Source of the DNA: Neolewinella agarilytica
GTDB lineage: Bacteria > Bacteroidota > Bacteroidia > Chitinophagales > Saprospiraceae
Direction: 5' to 3'
Assembly: GCF_900110645.1 (NCBI RefSeq)
Contig: NZ_FOFB01000015.1
Span: forward strand, 62,001-126,000
Length of the DNA stretch: 64,000 nt
Shown here piece after piece: positions 42,467 to 51,198 of this stretch. The stretch's first letter is position 1, and each line of letters opens with the position of its first letter. The notes beneath the pieces are model-generated. The model worked only from the letters and a program-made list of their open reading frames with translations, ran no database searches and was not told where the DNA came from. A program made the position numbers and the translations under genes.

Positions 42467-45397
42467 TTACAACTCTAGCTTCAGAAAGCGCCCCGTATGG
42501 CTTTCCTCCACTTTGGCAATTTGCTCGGGAGTCCCCTTGGCAACGACCGATCCGCCGCCCCGGCCGCCTTCGGGTCCCATGTCGATGATATAGTCGGCCA
42601 CCTTAATGACGTCCATCGTATGCTCAATCACAATAACGGTGTTGCCTTTGTCCACCAGCCCCTGAAGCACGCGTAGCAGGTATTGGATATCTTCAAAGTG
42701 AAGGCCTGTCGTTGGCTCATCAAGGATATACACCGTCTGCCCCGTTGCCCGCTTGCTCAGCTCTTCGGCCAGCTTCACCCGCTGAGCTTCGCCACCGGAA
42801 AGGGTGGTGGCCCGCTGCCCGAGGGTTATGTAACCCAGACCAACGTCCGCCAGCGTTTTCATCCGACGGTATATCTTCGGAATGGGCTGAAAGAACTCAG
42901 CCGCCTCAGCTACCGACATGTTCAGCACGTCAGTGATTGATTTTCCCTTGTACAGAATCTCCAGCGTTTCCCGGTTAAAGCGCTTCCCGAGGCAGGTTTC
43001 ACATTCCACCTCCACATCCGGCAGGAAATTCATCTCGATGGTGCGGCTGCCGCTACCCTTGCAAACCTCACAACGGCCGCCCTTAACGTTGAAACTAAAG
43101 CGCCCCGGCTTATAGCCCCGAATCTGCGCCTCCGGCAACTTGGTGAACAGGGCACGAATATCCGTAAACACGCCTGTGTAAGTAGCCGGGTTACTCCGTG
43201 GAGTCCTCCCAATCGGGCTCTGATCAATGTCAATGACCTTGTCAATGTGCTCCAGCCCCTTGACGGACTTATAGTCCATCGGTCGCTTCACACTGTTATA
43301 GAAATGCTGCCGGAGAATTGGGTAAAGCGTCTCATTGATCAACGTTGATTTTCCGGAGCCACTCACCCCCGTTACACAGGTAAAGGTGCCCAGGGGGATT
43401 TTTATGCTGACGTTCTTCAGGTTGTTTCCGCTCGCGCCCTTGAGTTCGAGGTAGGTCTTGTTTCCTTTCCGGCGTTTGGCCGGGACCTCGATCTGCCTAC
43501 GGCCTGCGAGATAATCACTGGTAACACTACCTGCGTTCTTCTTGAGCAGGAACTCTTTCGGTTTACCGGCAGTAACCACTTTCCCGCCCTTCACCCCTGC
43601 ACCGGGGCCGAGATCCAGCAGATAATCGCTGGCCATCATGATATCTTTGTCGTGCTCAACGACGAGAACGGAATTACCAATGTCCGTCAAATCGCGCAAG
43701 GCCGTGATGAGCCGTTGGTTGTCGCGCTGGTGCAGCCCAATGCTAGGCTCATCCAGGATGTAGGTAATACCGGTCAGCTGGCTCCCGATCTGGGTGGCCA
43801 GCCGGATGCGCTGCGCCTCTCCGCCGGAGAGGCTACGTCCCGGGCGGTCCAGGCTCAGATACCCCAGGCCTACGTGCAGCAGGAACTTGAGGCGGAAGCG
43901 AATTTCTTTGAGGATGTCGGTAGCGATTAGTTTCGTCCGTTTATCCATCCCCTCCTCGGCGGTTTCCATCCATTCACCGAGTTCACCCAGATCCATCCGG
44001 GCGAGGTCGCTGATGGTCTTACCCTTGATTTTGTAGTAGCGGGATTCTTTTCGCAGGCGGTCGCCTTCACATTCAGGGCATTCGTTGATGGTCATGAAGT
44101 CCTCCGCCCATTGCCGGATGCGTTCGCTGGTCGTTTCTTCATACCAGCGGGTGATCATGTTCACCAGACCGTTTTTCTCTACATCCCATACCATGTCATG
44201 GGCAATACGGTCATAGCGGCTTTTCTTCTGGCGGCCAGGCTTCTTTTTCTCTCCGTAGAGGATAACGTTGAGTCCATCCGCCGGCAACTTACTGACCGGA
44301 TCAGACAGTTTGAACTTATACTTTTTAGCAATCGCCTTAACCTGCTTAAAGGTCGTGTTATCGCGGCCTTCTCCCAGCGGTACGATACCGCCTTTGTTGA
44401 TGCTCTTGCTACGATCCGGGATAATTTTATCGATATCCGGACTATTCACCTGACCAAGCCCCCGGCAGGTTTTGCAGTAGCCGTAGGGAGAGTTAAAGCT
44501 GAAAGAGTTGGGGCTGGGCTCTTCGTAGCTGATGCCGTTTTCGGCGTCCATCAGGTTCTTGGAATAGGGCGAGGTTTTACCCGTGTCCACATCCTGCACA
44601 AACACGAGCCCGTCTCCCATTTTCAGAGCGGTTTGCAGGCTTTGGCTCAGGCGGTCAGCCCGGTCGGGCTGCATCTTCAGGCGGTCAATGACCAGCTCAA
44701 TATCGTGCACTTTATAGCGACTCACCTGCATCCCTTCGGTGATGTCGACGATCTCACCATCCGTCCGCACTTTGGTGTACCCCTGTTTACGGACCTGCTC
44801 AAACAACTCCCGGTAATGACCTTTACGGCCACGGACGAGTGGCGCCAGGACGATGATCTTCTTGCCCGCATAGCGCTCAGCAATCTGCTCTTTCATCTGC
44901 TCCTCGGTAAAGCGCAACATCGGTTCGCCGCTTACGTAGCTGTAGGCGGTGCCGGCGCGGGCGTACAACAGGCGGAGGAAATCATAGATTTCGGTCACCG
45001 TGCCCACCGTGGAGCGGGGGCTGCGGTTCGTCGTCTTCTGCTCAATGGAGATAACGGGACTAAGGCCCGTGATCTGTTCCACGTCCGGGCGCTCCATGGT
45101 GCCCATAAACTGCCGGGCGTAGCTGCTGAAGGTTTCCATGTAGCGGCGCTGGCCTTCGGCATAAATGGTATCGAAAGCGAGACTTGACTTTCCGCTACCG
45201 CTCAGTCCGGTGATCACCACCAGTTCATTGCGGGGCAGCTCTACGCTGATGTCCTGCAGGTTGTTCTCCTTGGCACCAACGACCGTGAGAAACCGCTCGG
45301 AATGAGGCAATTCCTGCACCTTCTTTGTACGCTTTTTGGGCGCTGACGCAGGTGCAGAGGAAGTCTTTTTAGCAGCAGTGGATTTAGCGGGGGGCAT
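42467..45397 (-). CDS. uvrA: Excinuclease ABC subunit A
   Basis: UvrA recognises bulky DNA lesions as a dimeric ATPase and loads UvrB in nucleotide excision repair. The 976-aa protein has two ABC ATPase modules: Walker A GLSGSGKSSLAFDT near residue 65 and GVSGSGKSTL near 680, signature SGGEAQRIRLA, and zinc modules (CKTCRGLG, CPECEGDRL, CEVCKGSGS with CETCLGKRF). A basic, alanine- and lysine-rich extension of about 38 residues precedes the core and is partly encoded by a dispersed motif copy at 45338-45360. Length is otherwise normal. Confidence 0.96.
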   Translation of the reverse strand: MPPAKSTAAKKTSSAPASAPKKRTKKVQELPHSERFLTVVGAKENNLQDISVELPRNELVVITGLSGSGKSSLAFDTIYAEGQRRYMETFSSYARQFMGTMERPDVEQITGLSPVISIEQKTTNRSPRSTVGTVTEIYDFLRLLYARAGTAYSYVSGEPMLRFTEEQMKEQIAERYAGKKIIVLAPLVRGRKGHYRELFEQVRKQGYTKVRTDGEIVDITEGMQVSRYKVHDIELVIDRLKMQPDRADRLSQSLQTALKMGDGLVFVQDVDTGKTSPYSKNLMDAENGISYEEPSPNSFSFNSPYGYCKTCRGLGQVNSPDIDKIIPDRSKSINKGGIVPLGEGRDNTTFKQVKAIAKKYKFKLSDPVSKLPADGLNVILYGEKKKPGRQKKSRYDRIAHDMVWDVEKNGLVNMITRWYEETTSERIRQWAEDFMTINECPECEGDRLRKESRYYKIKGKTISDLARMDLGELGEWMETAEEGMDKRTKLIATDILKEIRFRLKFLLHVGLGYLSLDRPGRSLSGGEAQRIRLATQIGSQLTGITYILDEPSIGLHQRDNQRLITALRDLTDIGNSVLVVEHDKDIMMASDYLLDLGPGAGVKGGKVVTAGKPKEFLLKKNAGSVTSDYLAGRRQIEVPAKRRKGNKTYLELKGASGNNLKNVSIKIPLGTFTCVTGVSGSGKSTLINETLYPILRQHFYNSVKRPMDYKSVKGLEHIDKVIDIDQSPIGRTPRSNPATYTGVFTDIRALFTKLPEAQIRGYKPGRFSFNVKGGRCEVCKGSGSRTIEMNFLPDVEVECETCLGKRFNRETLEILYKGKSITDVLNMSVAEAAEFFQPIPKIYRRMKTLADVGLGYITLGQRATTLSGGEAQRVKLAEELSKRATGQTVYILDEPTTGLHFEDIQYLLRVLQGLVDKGNTVIVIEHTMDVIKVADYIIDMGPEGGRGGGSVVAKGTPEQIAKVEESHTGRFLKLEL
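45338..45360 (+). repeat. Dispersed CGCAGGTGC motif inside the uvrA N-terminal extension
   Basis: The + strand reads GGGCGCTGACGCAGGTGCAG (then AGG). On the minus strand it encodes part of the low-complexity SSAPASAPKK segment of UvrA. Confidence 0.55.
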
Positions 45398-45453
45398 ACC
45401 TTAATTTTCGGGTGCCAGCAACTAATCTATATGACACCTTTTTTGCAACGGAT

Positions 45454-45461
45454 CAAAGGTA
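45454..45461 (-). promoter_or_regulatory. Candidate -7 box for uvrA
   Basis: The minus strand reads TACCTTTG, a full TAnnTTTG match, about 57 bases upstream of the uvrA ATG. A TTTG 10 bases further upstream is too close for a -33 box. Confidence 0.4.
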
Positions 45462-45575
45462 CTAAGGTTGACAAACTTTTTGTGTACAATTGTTGCATTT
45501 GCAGTGTCAAAGTTATAAAAAGCTTCAATCCTCTAATACCTCCTGCTTCTGAAGTGATCCCATTACCCCCAAACA

Positions 45576-45600
45576 CTCGGCTGACTCAGTGACCACGGCA
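45576..45600 (+). repeat. 21-bp dispersed repeat, copy 1
   Basis: The sequence CGGCTGACTCAGTGACCACGG lies 8 bases upstream of the cold-shock-like gene stop. A copy with one difference (CGGCTGGCTCAGTGACCACGG) is at 58841-58861. Confidence 0.5.
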
Positions 45601-45615
45601 GCGCCCTCCCCTGCT

Positions 45616-45831
45616 TCAAGCTAACCCCGCTTTTCTGATCTCATCCGCAAACCACCCCTGCTTTCCATCCCGTAGTTTGAAGTAAACCAAGTCCCCTTTC
45701 TTCAAATTACCGGACATAACGTTCTTCCCCCGGAAGTGAAACTCCTCCCGTGTTCCTTCCAGGCGTAGGTACCCCATCCCCTTGCTTTCGAGATAAAAAA
45801 TGATCCGACCCAGCTTTTGTCCGTCTGTCAT
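45616..45831 (-). CDS. Small cold-shock-like (CSD/OB-fold) protein
   Basis: The 71-aa protein keeps the cold-shock pattern in a diverged form: GRIIFYLESKGMGYLRL, EEFHFRGKNVMSG, LKKGDLVYFKLRDGKQGWFADEI. These match RNP1-like FGFI/VFVH and the C-terminal GxxA strand, with FGF changed to MGY. It would bind single-stranded nucleic acid. The family is not named with certainty. The gene sits between uvrA and the ExbBD operon on the same strand. Confidence 0.7.
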   Translation of the reverse strand: MTDGQKLGRIIFYLESKGMGYLRLEGTREEFHFRGKNVMSGNLKKGDLVYFKLRDGKQGWFADEIRKAGLA

Positions 45832-45846
45832 ATCCCGTAAATATAA

Positions 45847-45879
45847 AAAGCCGCTTCTCTCTGGGAGAGAAGCGGCTTT
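45847..45879 (-). terminator. Bidirectional terminator after exbD-2
   Basis: Perfect 15-bp arms (AAAGCCGCTTCTCTC and its complement) with a three-base loop are followed by T-rich sequence on both strands (GGTTTTTC, TTTTTATA). It lies 27 bases after the exbD stop at 45907. Confidence 0.85.
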
Positions 45880-45906
45880 CGGTTTTTCTTATTCCTGATG
45901 AAGGAA

Positions 45907-46383
45907 TTAGTTCAGCTCTTCGGAGCGTTTACCCGCAGAGTAGTTCACTTTGAGCTGATTACTCTTACGAAGCTTGGTTTTAACGTCCTGTACGATACCC
46001 ATCGTTACTTCGCCATCCACGCGGAGGGAAGAAGTAATACGGCTACGCTTAGCTTCAGGAAGCTTCACTTTGTGCTGCTCGAGGAAGAGAGGAATATCTT
46101 CGACAGTAGAGATCTTGTCACCCAACTGAATGCGGGGAGAAGTACCGTAAACCTGCTGGTACTGCTTGGTGGGCTTACCAACGTAAATGTAGTTTACCAA
46201 CGACTTTTCTTCCAGCTTGGTAAGCTCAGTTGCTTCCGGTGTATTCACCTGCAGCTTCAGGTCAGAGTCCCGCAAAACGGTTACCATCATGAAGAAGAAG
46301 AGCAACATGAAGATGATGTCCGGCAGCGAGGCGGTAGAGATCGCGGGTTTTGACTTACCGCGCTTTTTGGTAAACTTAGCCAT
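45907..46383 (-). CDS. ExbD/TolR-family biopolymer transport protein, copy 2
   Basis: The 158-aa protein has the ExbD layout: cytosolic basic tail (KFTKKRGKSKP), one TM (IFMLLFFFMMVTVL) with the conserved Asp-like start of the segment at SLPDIIF, and a periplasmic domain. It couples proton flow through ExbB to TonB-like partners. It is the last gene of a set with ExbB and a second ExbD, but a stem-loop lies between the two exbD genes. Confidence 0.88.
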   Translation of the reverse strand: MAKFTKKRGKSKPAISTASLPDIIFMLLFFFMMVTVLRDSDLKLQVNTPEATELTKLEEKSLVNYIYVGKPTKQYQQVYGTSPRIQLGDKISTVEDIPLFLEQHKVKLPEAKRSRITSSLRVDGEVTMGIVQDVKTKLRKSNQLKVNYSAGKRSEELN

Positions 46384-46461
46384 GATTATTTCTTAGAGTT
46401 ATTAAGGACTTGTGTGTCCGTAAGATGCCGCACAAAGCGCGACTGGTGGGTGAAGGCCAGC

Positions 46462-46507
46462 AAAAAACGGGCCGACTCAACTAATTGTAGAAGTCGGCCC
46501 GGTTGTT
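46462..46507 (-). terminator. Stem-loop terminator between the two exbD genes
   Basis: On the minus strand CGGGCCGACT pairs with AGTCGGCCCG (arms 46492-46501 and 46468-46477) and is followed by TTTTTTGCTGG. It has the form of an intrinsic terminator inside the apparent operon, so the downstream exbD may be produced at a lower level or from its own promoter. Confidence 0.7.
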
Positions 46508-47065
46508 TTACTGTTCGTCACCGAAACTGGTGGGTTCCGCTTCTGAGATTACGAATGGAATCTCTTCACGAATAGACTTCCGCTTAGCGAATTCCATGTC
46601 ATCCGTGTAGGGCTCACCGTACCGTTTGTTAGCCAGATCGTCCCAAAGTTCCTGATAGGCACCCTTCAATTCGTTGTAAACAGCCAGGTACGTTTGGTAA
46701 TTGGTACCGCGGTCATTTTTCAACGAAATAATGGCGTTTTGGGGAGACTCAGCCATGTTCGGCATATTGTTGGGGTTCATGATGAACTCCTTAGTGCTTT
46801 CGCGCAGGTTGGCGAGGCGCATAGGTTCTTCACGGACCAACAACTGGTTCTGAGCGTTTACGAGTACAGAGTACACGTTACGTTCTTTCAGCTTAGTGAT
46901 GTCAGGCTCTTCGTCAGACCATGGTGGCAACTTAACGAGGATACCCTTGTCTTCAGCAATCGTAGTGGTCACAAGAAAGAAGATCAACAGCAGGAAGGCG
47001 ATATCCGCCATGGAGCCTGCATTAATCTCATTACTCATCCGGTCTCTTGTACTGGTCTTAGCCAT
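46508..47065 (-). CDS. ExbD/TolR-family biopolymer transport protein, copy 1
   Basis: The 185-aa protein has an N-terminal basic segment (MAKTSTRDRMSNEINAGSMADIAF), a TM helix (LLLIFFLVTTTI) with the family-conserved Asp in SMADIAF, and a periplasmic domain of about 140 residues ending in a low-conservation tail. It is larger than its paralogue downstream. Two ExbD paralogues with one ExbB are common in Bacteroidota energy-coupling loci. Confidence 0.88.
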   Translation of the reverse strand: MAKTSTRDRMSNEINAGSMADIAFLLLIFFLVTTTIAEDKGILVKLPPWSDEEPDITKLKERNVYSVLVNAQNQLLVREEPMRLANLRESTKEFIMNPNNMPNMAESPQNAIISLKNDRGTNYQTYLAVYNELKGAYQELWDDLANKRYGEPYTDDMEFAKRKSIREEIPFVISEAEPTSFGDEQ

Positions 47066-47085
47066 CGTCTTGGTAGTTTAACGGA

Positions 47086-47589
47086 TTACTTAAAGATGCC
47101 ACGAATACCAAACACGACCAGTGAAAGCACCGAAAGGGCAATCATGATCAGCGCTGCCAGGATGGCGCCACTGATAAACTTCAGGTTGCCACTCGTGAAA
47201 GTCGCTTCCTGAGAAGTCGTGAACTTATTGATGGCGTTCTGGATTTCAGGCGACTCAGCGGCGATGTCTCCGTTAGCGGAAGAGTAACCGATGAAGACGA
47301 TGGCTGCGAGTACCACCAAACCGATGATTCCTTTTAAAGAACCTTTAGGGTCAGAGGCAAACTGCGCAACACCGAAAACGATGGCAGCGAGAAAAGCGAT
47401 AACAATCAATACGATGGAGGCCATCATACCAAAGTTAAAGATGTCTGTTTCGTAGCTCCGATCGTCTCCCTGAAGAGTATCAAAGACAGCTTCGTCAGCA
47501 GAGAAAATACTTCCCAGGAAGATTACCGTAATCAGCAGTCCAATCCCAAAAGCCAGCGCCTGACCGTATTTATTCAAAAATGCGTACAT
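47086..47589 (-). CDS. Unknown membrane protein of the ExbB/ExbD operon
   Basis: The 167-aa protein has about four TM segments (AFGIGLLITVIFLG, MMASIVLIVIAFLAAIVF, GIIGLVVLAAIVFIGY, ISGAILAALIMIALSVLSLVV) and a small periplasmic loop with AAESPEIQNAIN. It lies between exbB and exbD genes and is spaced by 20-30 bases, so it is probably a subunit of the same complex. This gene order is often seen in Bacteroidota, but no function is assigned. Confidence 0.75.
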   Translation of the reverse strand: MYAFLNKYGQALAFGIGLLITVIFLGSIFSADEAVFDTLQGDDRSYETDIFNFGMMASIVLIVIAFLAAIVFGVAQFASDPKGSLKGIIGLVVLAAIVFIGYSSANGDIAAESPEIQNAINKFTTSQEATFTSGNLKFISGAILAALIMIALSVLSLVVFGIRGIFK

Positions 47590-47619
47590 GCTATGATTGG
47601 ATTTAGTAGTGAGTGCAAA

Positions 47620-48339
47620 TTACTTGCGGAATACGTTGTTCGTAGCCATGGTATCAACCAGAGCGATAGAAGCATCTTCCATACGGTTAACGATACCGTC
47701 GATCTTGTTTACAATGTAGTTGTACAGGATCTGAAGAATAATAGCCACAACAAGACCGAATACAGTAGTAAGAAGGGCTACCTTAATACCACCGGCAACA
47801 ACTGCAGGGGAAAGGTCACCAACTGTTTCGATACGGTTGAAGGCCTGGATCATACCAATTACCGTACCCATGAACCCAAGCATGGGTGCAATAGCGATAA
47901 AGAGAGAGATCCATACGAGGCCACGCTCCAAAAGGCCCATTTGAACGGAACCGTAGGAAACAATAGCTTTCTCAACGGCGTCGGGGCCTTCGTCAGCGTG
48001 GCGAAGTCCTTCGTAAAGAACGCTGGCCGTTGGGCCGGCAGTGGACTTAGCAACCTCACGGGCTCCTTCCATGTCTCCGGCTTCAATGCGCTCACCGATG
48101 CGGCTGAGCAGCTTGTCCGTATTAGTGGATGCAAGGTTGAGGGTAATGATACGCTCAATACAGAAAGCCAGTCCGAGAATCAGACAGATAAGTACGATGG
48201 CCATGAAGCGCCAGTCACCATCGATGAACTGTTTCTTCAGAACCTGGAAGCCAGCGGAGTCCTGTGCTAACAGGTCCGAAGCGGAAAATGCTACCAGCGA
48301 AAGGGCCGCCAGCGTCTTGAATAGATGTCGCATAGCCAA
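47620..48339 (-). CDS. exbB: ExbB/TolQ/MotA-family proton channel protein
   Basis: The 239-aa protein has a signal-like N-terminus (LFKTLAALSLVAFSASDLLAQ) and three TM helices in the MotA/TolQ pattern: MAIVLICLILGLAFCIERI, ISLFIAIAPMLGFMGTVIGMI and VALLTTVFGLVVAIILQILYN. It forms the proton channel with ExbD. The first gene of the four-gene set; in Bacteroidota such sets feed TonB-type import or gliding/T9SS motors, and I cannot tell which here. Confidence 0.92.
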   Translation of the reverse strand: MAMRHLFKTLAALSLVAFSASDLLAQDSAGFQVLKKQFIDGDWRFMAIVLICLILGLAFCIERIITLNLASTNTDKLLSRIGERIEAGDMEGAREVAKSTAGPTASVLYEGLRHADEGPDAVEKAIVSYGSVQMGLLERGLVWISLFIAIAPMLGFMGTVIGMIQAFNRIETVGDLSPAVVAGGIKVALLTTVFGLVVAIILQILYNYIVNKIDGIVNRMEDASIALVDTMATNNVFRK

Positions 48340-48378
48340 ATTTAGGTTTAACGAATAGTTTGTGCGTGATAAGAAATC

Positions 48379-48403
48379 CCCGGGCCGGCCCTGCCGGGCC
48401 GGG
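48379..48403. other. GC-rich hairpin upstream of exbB
   Basis: CCCGGGCCGGC and GCCGGGCCGGG can pair with one mismatch around a three-base loop (48379-48403). It lies 40 bases upstream of exbB and could be an attenuator-like or REP-type element. No T-run follows. Confidence 0.35.
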
Positions 48404-48487
48404 AGAATGTAAATGTAAGTAGTATATCGCCGTTGCGATATTTGATGCGATAAGATAAGCAGAACTTTTACTTATCACAATTTTCAA

Positions 48488-48816
48488 TGCGGAGAGAGGG
48501 ACAACTCCTTTCAGTCGTGATCGCTGCGCTCAATGTTCGAACACTACGAGACCGTCGGAAAATATCTCCTGCTTAACTCCTTCTTGTCAATGCGGAGAGA
48601 GAGGGATGACTCCTTTCAGTCGTGATCGCTGCGCTCAATGTTCGAACACTACGAGACCGTCGGAAAATATCTCTCACCTAACTCCTTCTTGTCAATGCGG
48701 AGAGAGAGGGATGACTCCCTTCAGTCGTGATCGCTGCGCTCAATGTTCGAACACTACGAGACCGTCGGAAAATATCTCTCACCTAACTCCTTCTTGTCAA
48801 TGCGGAGAGAGAGGGA
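48488..48816 (-). repeat. Three ~105-bp tandem copies carrying the tRNA-Ser 3' end
   Basis: The tRNA 3'-end string TGCGGAGAGAGAGGGA starts at 48591, 48696 and 48801 (the last is the true tRNA) and, in a shorter form, at 48488. Periods are 103, 105 and 105. Between each copy lies the same ~90-bp spacer (CTTTCAGTCGTGATCGCTGC and onward, with an internal GTTCGAAC). Reading downstream of the tRNA this is a series of spacer plus tRNA tail, as left by repeated duplication or by serial integrations at the tRNA 3' end. Confidence 0.75.
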
Positions 48817-48889
48817 TTCGAACCCTCGAGACAGTTACCCGCCTATACGCTTTCCAGGCGTACCTCTTCAGCCACTCGAGCACCTCTCC
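48803..48889 (-). tRNA. tRNA-Ser (anticodon GGA)
   Basis: The minus strand gives a full class II tRNA: acceptor GGAGAGG paired with TCTCTCC, D-arm, anticodon stem TACGC with loop CTGGAAA (anticodon GGA), long variable arm, T-arm GAGGGTTCGAATCCCTC, and discriminator G. The complete CCA is not encoded. It decodes UCC and UCU. Its 3' end is copied three times directly downstream. Confidence 0.93.
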
Positions 48890-49010
48890 TAATCATATTG
48901 TGAGGCCTTAATGTTCGCTATCCGTTGATAGCCTTGCTCGCAATAGACGCAAAAATTGCAAAAACGATCAACAAAACAAAATTTTTATTGGCTGTTGAGA
49001 CAATTAAGAC

Positions 49011-49829
49011 TCACTTTATGAGCGCTTGCTTAGCTGCCCAGGGGAAATCTTTCTGTGCAAAGCGGTCAAGTTCAAAGAGTTGCCACGAATTTTCGTTTGT
49101 TTGTCGGCCAACGGCCTCAGGAGAAGTTTCCCAAATTTCTGCAATTTTTTCTGCGACGAAAGGTAAAAAAGCTGTCTCGTTCCGTTTTCCGCGCTTCGGG
49201 ACGGGTGCCAGGTAAGGAGCATCCGTCTCGAGTAAAATACGATTCTGTGGGGCTGCTTTTAGCACGGGTTCCAGGCCGCCATTCTTGAAGGTTGCCACTC
49301 CTCCGATTCCCAGATAGAAACCCAGGGAGATGGCTTCCTGTGCCTGCTCTACGCTTCCCGTAAAGCAGTGAAAGACGCCTCTGAGTTTCGGGTTGTTAAT
49401 ATCCTTTATGATGGCCAACAACTCATCAATGGACTCCCGGGCGTGGATACAAATCGGCAGATCGTAGTCAATTGCCCACTGGCATTGCCTGCGAAAAGCA
49501 ATTTCCTGTTGTTCCCGGAAGCTTTTATCCCAATACAGATCCATCCCAATTTCACCGATTGCCACCCAACGGCGTTCCGCCAGGTAGTTTTCAATGATGG
49601 CCAGCTCTTCCTCAAAGTTTTCTTTAACGCTAACCGGGTGAAGACCGATCATTGCTAAGGTAAGGGCAGGATACTCCTTTTCAAGTAAAAGCATTTCAGC
49701 ATGGCTGCTGCTATCCACTGCCGGCATAATGGCTAATTCCACCCCTGCGGCGGAGATACGAGCCATCATTTCTTTGCGGTCAGCAGCAAACTTGGTGCTA
49801 TAGAGGTGAGTATGCGTATCAATGTACAT
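49011..49829 (-). CDS. tatD: TatD-family metal-dependent deoxyribonuclease
   Basis: The 272-aa TIM-barrel hydrolase has the TatD blocks: IDTHTHLYS at residues 3-11, IGEIGMDLYWD, LPICIHARE, FHCFTGSVEQA and the final ETDAPYLAPVP. Members are 3'-5' exonucleases that act in DNA repair and RNA or DNA quality control. It is cytosolic. The start at 49829 is 83 bases from the divergent RNase H gene. Confidence 0.92.
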   Translation of the reverse strand: MYIDTHTHLYSTKFAADRKEMMARISAAGVELAIMPAVDSSSHAEMLLLEKEYPALTLAMIGLHPVSVKENFEEELAIIENYLAERRWVAIGEIGMDLYWDKSFREQQEIAFRRQCQWAIDYDLPICIHARESIDELLAIIKDINNPKLRGVFHCFTGSVEQAQEAISLGFYLGIGGVATFKNGGLEPVLKAAPQNRILLETDAPYLAPVPKRGKRNETAFLPFVAEKIAEIWETSPEAVGRQTNENSWQLFELDRFAQKDFPWAAKQALIK

Positions 49830-49911
49830 AGGTTACGATAACAGTAATGCGCCCCAATTCCTTTTTGGTGGTTGGGGGGTGAGAAAAAAATGCTCGGCTT
49901 ACCTTCGCTCC

Positions 49912-50568
49912 ATGGCAAAGAAAACGAAGTTCTACGTAGTCTGGCTGGGGCATCGCCCCGGCGTTTATACGGATTGGCCTACGGCCAAGCAACAAATAGA
50001 TGGCTACAAAGGTGCGAAGTATAAATCTTTCCCCGACCGCCGGCAGGCGGAAGCGGCCTTTGCCAACGGTTTCCAGTCTTACATAAAAGCCGCCACCTCC
50101 CCTGCCGCCAGAAAAACATCGAACCTGCGGAAGCGCCGCCAAAATGCTCCTCATACCGATAAAATCATCACACGCAGCATTAGTGTTGACGCTGCCTGCT
50201 CCGGCAACCCGGGAAAAATGGAATATCAGGGTGTCACCACCTCCGGAAAGAAACAGCTCTTTCACCGGGCATTCCCGCTGGGAACCAATAATATCGGTGA
50301 ATTCCTGGCACTCGTTCATGCCCTTGCTTTCCTCAAAGGGCAAGACATGGGCGACCTGCCGATTTACAGTGACTCCCAAATTGCCATCGGGTGGGTGCAG
50401 AAAAAAAAGTGTAAAACCACTCTTGCCAAAACCCCCAGGACAGAGGAACTATACACCTATATTGAACGTGCCGAAGCATGGCTGAAGGCCAACCCGGTCA
50501 CGAACCCAATCTATAAATGGAACACTAAGGCATGGGGAGAAATCCCCGCAGATTTTGGCAGAAAGTAG
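49912..50568 (+). CDS. rnhA: Ribonuclease HI with N-terminal hybrid-binding (viroplasmin-like) domain
   Basis: From the ATG at 49912 the protein has 218 aa. The N-terminal hybrid-binding domain (KFYVVWLGHRPGVYTDW, KYKSFPDRRQAEAAF) is followed by an RNase H fold with its acidic residues: SVDAACSGNPG (Asp), NNIGEFLALVHAL (Glu), IYSDSQIAIGWV (Asp) and the last Asp in PADFGRK. It degrades the RNA of RNA-DNA hybrids. The upstream 30 codons of the frame are non-conserved and overlap TatD's start region, so the shorter start is used. Confidence 0.92.
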   Translation: MAKKTKFYVVWLGHRPGVYTDWPTAKQQIDGYKGAKYKSFPDRRQAEAAFANGFQSYIKAATSPAARKTSNLRKRRQNAPHTDKIITRSISVDAACSGNPGKMEYQGVTTSGKKQLFHRAFPLGTNNIGEFLALVHALAFLKGQDMGDLPIYSDSQIAIGWVQKKKCKTTLAKTPRTEELYTYIERAEAWLKANPVTNPIYKWNTKAWGEIPADFGRK

Positions 50569-50597
50569 ACGCTACGCTTTAAGACGTCGCTTCGCGC

Positions 50598-51152
50598 CTA
50601 CTTCACAAATTTCATCCGATACTTAGCGCTGATATTGCCCTTCTTTATATTCTCCAGCTTCCGTTTGATCATCCGCCTTTTGAGTGGCTTAAGTAGTTCT
50701 GTGAACAGGATGCCTTCAATGTGATCATACTCATGCTGGATGACGCGGGCGTTCAAGCCAGTGAATGTTTCTTCGTGTTCAACGAAGTTCTCATCAAGCC
50801 ACCGGATGGTGATTTCTTCCGGGCGCTCAACATCTCCGGAGAGGTCAGGGATACTGAGACATCCTTCGGAGTACGAACAATCGTCACCGGCTTCCTCCAG
50901 AATTTCCGCATTGATGAACACCTTTTTAATCCCCAGATGTTCTTCTCCTTCCTCATGCATCGGTCCGCTATCTACCAGAAAAAGTCGGATAGACCGGCCA
51001 ATCTGAGGAGCAGCCAGGCCCACGCCATTGGCATTTTCCATCGTTTCCCACATATCTTCGATGAGCTGCTCTAAGCCTTCATAATCCGGGGTGATATCTT
51101 TAGCAACTTTCTTGAGGACAGGTTGCCCATATGCGTAAATCGGTAATTTCAT
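50598..51152 (-). CDS. def: Peptide deformylase
   Basis: Def removes the formyl group from nascent N-terminal methionine. The 184-aa protein carries the three motifs of the zinc/iron enzyme: GVGLAAPQIG, EGCLSIPDL and the metal-binding HEYDHIEG. It is cytosolic and ribosome-associated. It lies 46 bases from ruvX in the same direction, a frequent neighbour in Bacteroidota. Confidence 0.96.
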   Translation of the reverse strand: MKLPIYAYGQPVLKKVAKDITPDYEGLEQLIEDMWETMENANGVGLAAPQIGRSIRLFLVDSGPMHEEGEEHLGIKKVFINAEILEEAGDDCSYSEGCLSIPDLSGDVERPEEITIRWLDENFVEHEETFTGLNARVIQHEYDHIEGILFTELLKPLKRRMIKRKLENIKKGNISAKYRMKFVK

Positions 51153-51198
51153 GACAGGTGGATAATTCGTAAAACTGTTTTAAATAAGCCAAAAAGAC

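Noticed and set aside
48606-48911. 101-codon ORF with an internal protein repeat
   Set aside because: It is the translation of the tRNA-tail tandem repeat and runs into the tRNA itself.
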